Below are positions 62,518 through 64,000 of a stretch of DNA of 64,000 nucleotides, piece by piece. Every line of letters starts with the position of its first letter. The stretch's first letter is position 1. The stretch is taken from contig OX352765.1 in the NCBI GenBank assembly GCA_947095585.1, positions 90,046,965-90,110,964 on the forward strand, given 5' to 3'. The position numbers and the translations under genes were made by a program. This DNA is from Nephrocerus scutellatus (taxonomy: Eukaryota; Arthropoda; Insecta; Diptera; Pipunculidae). The notes below the pieces were generated by a model, which was not told where the DNA came from, ran no database searches, and saw only the letters and a program-made list of their open reading frames with translations.

Positions 62518-63906
62518 ATGGAATCACCTAGTACAACCAACGCAAAAGGTAAGAATTCAATTTAAAATAATAAAATAAATACTATATAGTAGACTGAAAT
62601 TTAGATTTCGAAGTGACTGGCGTCTCGAGAAGCGGACGCGTCCGCAAGAAGTCATCAAAACTTTTAGATTTCCAATCACCAGACGACATTGAGCCGAAGT
62701 TAATCAAACGAACTCCAAAATCGTCCAGGCGCAAGCCCAAATCCGAAGAGGAAGAAGATGAAGATGACGATGTTAACGACGATGTAGACGAAGATGATGT
62801 AAACGACACAAGTAATTTGCCATCAGACAGTGATTCAGACGAAATCGAAGAAATGGTCGCTGATATAGTGGAAGAAGTGGAAGCGGAAGCTGAAGGAGCA
62901 AATGATCCAACATTTCGTCAGAGTCTATACATGTCCGAGAAATCGAATAAGAAGAAAATGCTTAAAGATGGAAAGGTTTTAGTTTTAAAGAGAACATGTT
63001 ACAATCAATTAATTGAATATACTTTACAGATTGTAATGGGAAAGGCTCAGCGTAAGGATAAAGGCAGGGCTAGATTCACAGCATATTCTCTATGGGCACG
63101 AGATATAAGAAAAACAGGACAGTTTGGTAAGAATATGTTAAAATTGTATTCTTTATTAGGCCGAACATTTCTTTCTTGCCGTCTAAGACTTTACGAATGC
63201 TGCGAGGCGCCTTAGCGAAATGTGGGCTAACGTATCAGCAAATGAGAAACTGATCTGGCGCCGTCGTGCCAAGCGTTTATCTGCAAGAACCAAAAACAGG
63301 CCTCAGCTAAAAGAACCTGTTTCACCATCAAAATCAACGACTTTTTTACCGTCATCACCAACATCGGCAGACAAACCAACAACATCCAGTGCAGCATTGT
63401 CACCGTCAACTTTCCTCAATAGGGCGACAACTAGCAGAACTAAAAAGCTGGTCCAACAGTCGGTTGAAACTAAATCAAAAACAGCAGCTACACCAACAAC
63501 ACCTGTTAAGCGAACAAGACGAGAAACAGCAACGGCAGCAGCAGCAGCGGGTACATCCAACACCCCAACATCATCTACGTCGGCAAACCTTAAGAATAGC
63601 ACCATTCAAAACGAAAATTCATGCTCCGCTGATTTTAATATCACCAGCCACGAACCAATCGACGTCGCCGCCTACCTTAAACTGTTGGGTGATAGTCTGT
63701 CGATAATCGGAGAACGCCTTAAAGAACACGAGGGTCAAATTGCTGTCTCGGGAAGCTTATCTGTTCTTTTAGACAGTCTTTTATGCTCCTTAGGGCCACT
63801 CATGTGTCTGACTACGCAGATTCCCGGATTGGAACTGAAACCGGAACTTAATGAGAATTTACAGGCAACACTGGATAACATTGCCTACATTATGCCGGGA
63901 CTATAA
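62518..63906 (+). CDS. HMGXB4: HMGXB4-like HMG-box protein
   Basis: A chromatin-associated protein with one HMG box. Exons 62518-62548, 62605-62975, 63030-63126 and 63188-63906 are GT-AG and phase-consistent, giving 405 residues. Order: a short basic start with RSGRVRKKSSKLLDF, an acidic run of about 80 residues rich in Glu and Asp, then the HMG box split by the 61-bp intron 3. Box residues include RKDKGRARFTAYSLWARDIR and ARRLSEMWANVSANEKLIW with RRRAKRL. A Ser-Thr-Pro-rich linker follows. The conserved C-terminal block reads YLKLLGDSLSIIGERLKEHE, VSGSLSVLLDSLLCSLGPLM, CLTTQIPGLE and DNIAYIMPGL. The C-terminal block is the best family marker. A 54-bp stretch (62976-63029) is treated as an intron, though it lacks stops and could be retained in frame. 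AATAAA overlaps the stop codon. Confidence 0.85.
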
Positions 63907-64000
63907 ATAAAAATACTTTGTTTTTTTGTAATAAAAGTTTTATTCTTAAAATATCATATATGTATGAGCTTGGTCGGTAATGCTATGTTAATAAGAATAA

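Overview
The window is nuclear DNA from a higher fly. Genes have short introns (50-100 bp) with GT-AG ends, A+T-rich spacers and densely nested transposon remains. The closest protein matches I recognise are brachyceran, and the LINE-rich background suggests a tephritid-like fruit fly. That placement is inference: I could run no database search.

Seven protein-coding genes can be assembled exon by exon with consistent splice phases, plus one weaker candidate. (1) 1-3361 (+): the T-box factor brachyenteron/Brachyury, 5' end cut by the window. (2) 5577-6525 (+): mitochondrial ribosomal protein L15. (3) 7693-9951 (+): a CtIP/Sae2-type DNA end-resection factor. (4) 10070-15111 (-): 4-hydroxyphenylpyruvate dioxygenase, tail-to-tail with CtIP, whose first coding exon appears to be the start codon alone. 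(5) 36966-55817 (+): an unrecognised cysteine-rich secreted or membrane protein spread over 19 kb by two transposon-filled introns. (6) 59372-60596 (-): a Cut8/Sts1-like nuclear proteasome tether. (7) 61614-62158 (-): a candidate small four-exon gene of 101 codons. (8) 62518-63906 (+): an HMGXB4-like HMG-box protein, divergent from gene 7.

The middle of the window (about 11-58 kb) is a transposon graveyard. At least five non-LTR (LINE) lineages occur. I call them A (jockey-like, FADD box, best copy 51.2-52.5 kb), B (LAYADD box, 20.6-22.0 and 23.7-24.6 kb), C (ISYADD or YANN box, 47.3-49.7 and 57.0-58.1 kb), D (FYADD box, 41.8-42.5 kb) and E (FADD box, reverse, 40.8-41.6 kb). A further piece carries RNase H. 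There are Tc1/mariner-type transposase relics at 3.7, 27.4, 30, 31.3, 45 and 55 kb, two short elements with inverted ends, a family with ACTAGC...GCTAGT ends, and a tRNA-headed SINE with an ATT tail, one copy of which sits inside LINE B flanked by an 11-bp target duplication.

The genes are housekeeping or developmental and do not form one pathway. No bacterial-type operon, CRISPR array, rRNA or functional tRNA gene was seen, and I found no convincing undescribed system. The best leads are the cysteine-rich gene, the small split gene beside HMGXB4, the start-codon-only exon of Hpd and the SINE family.
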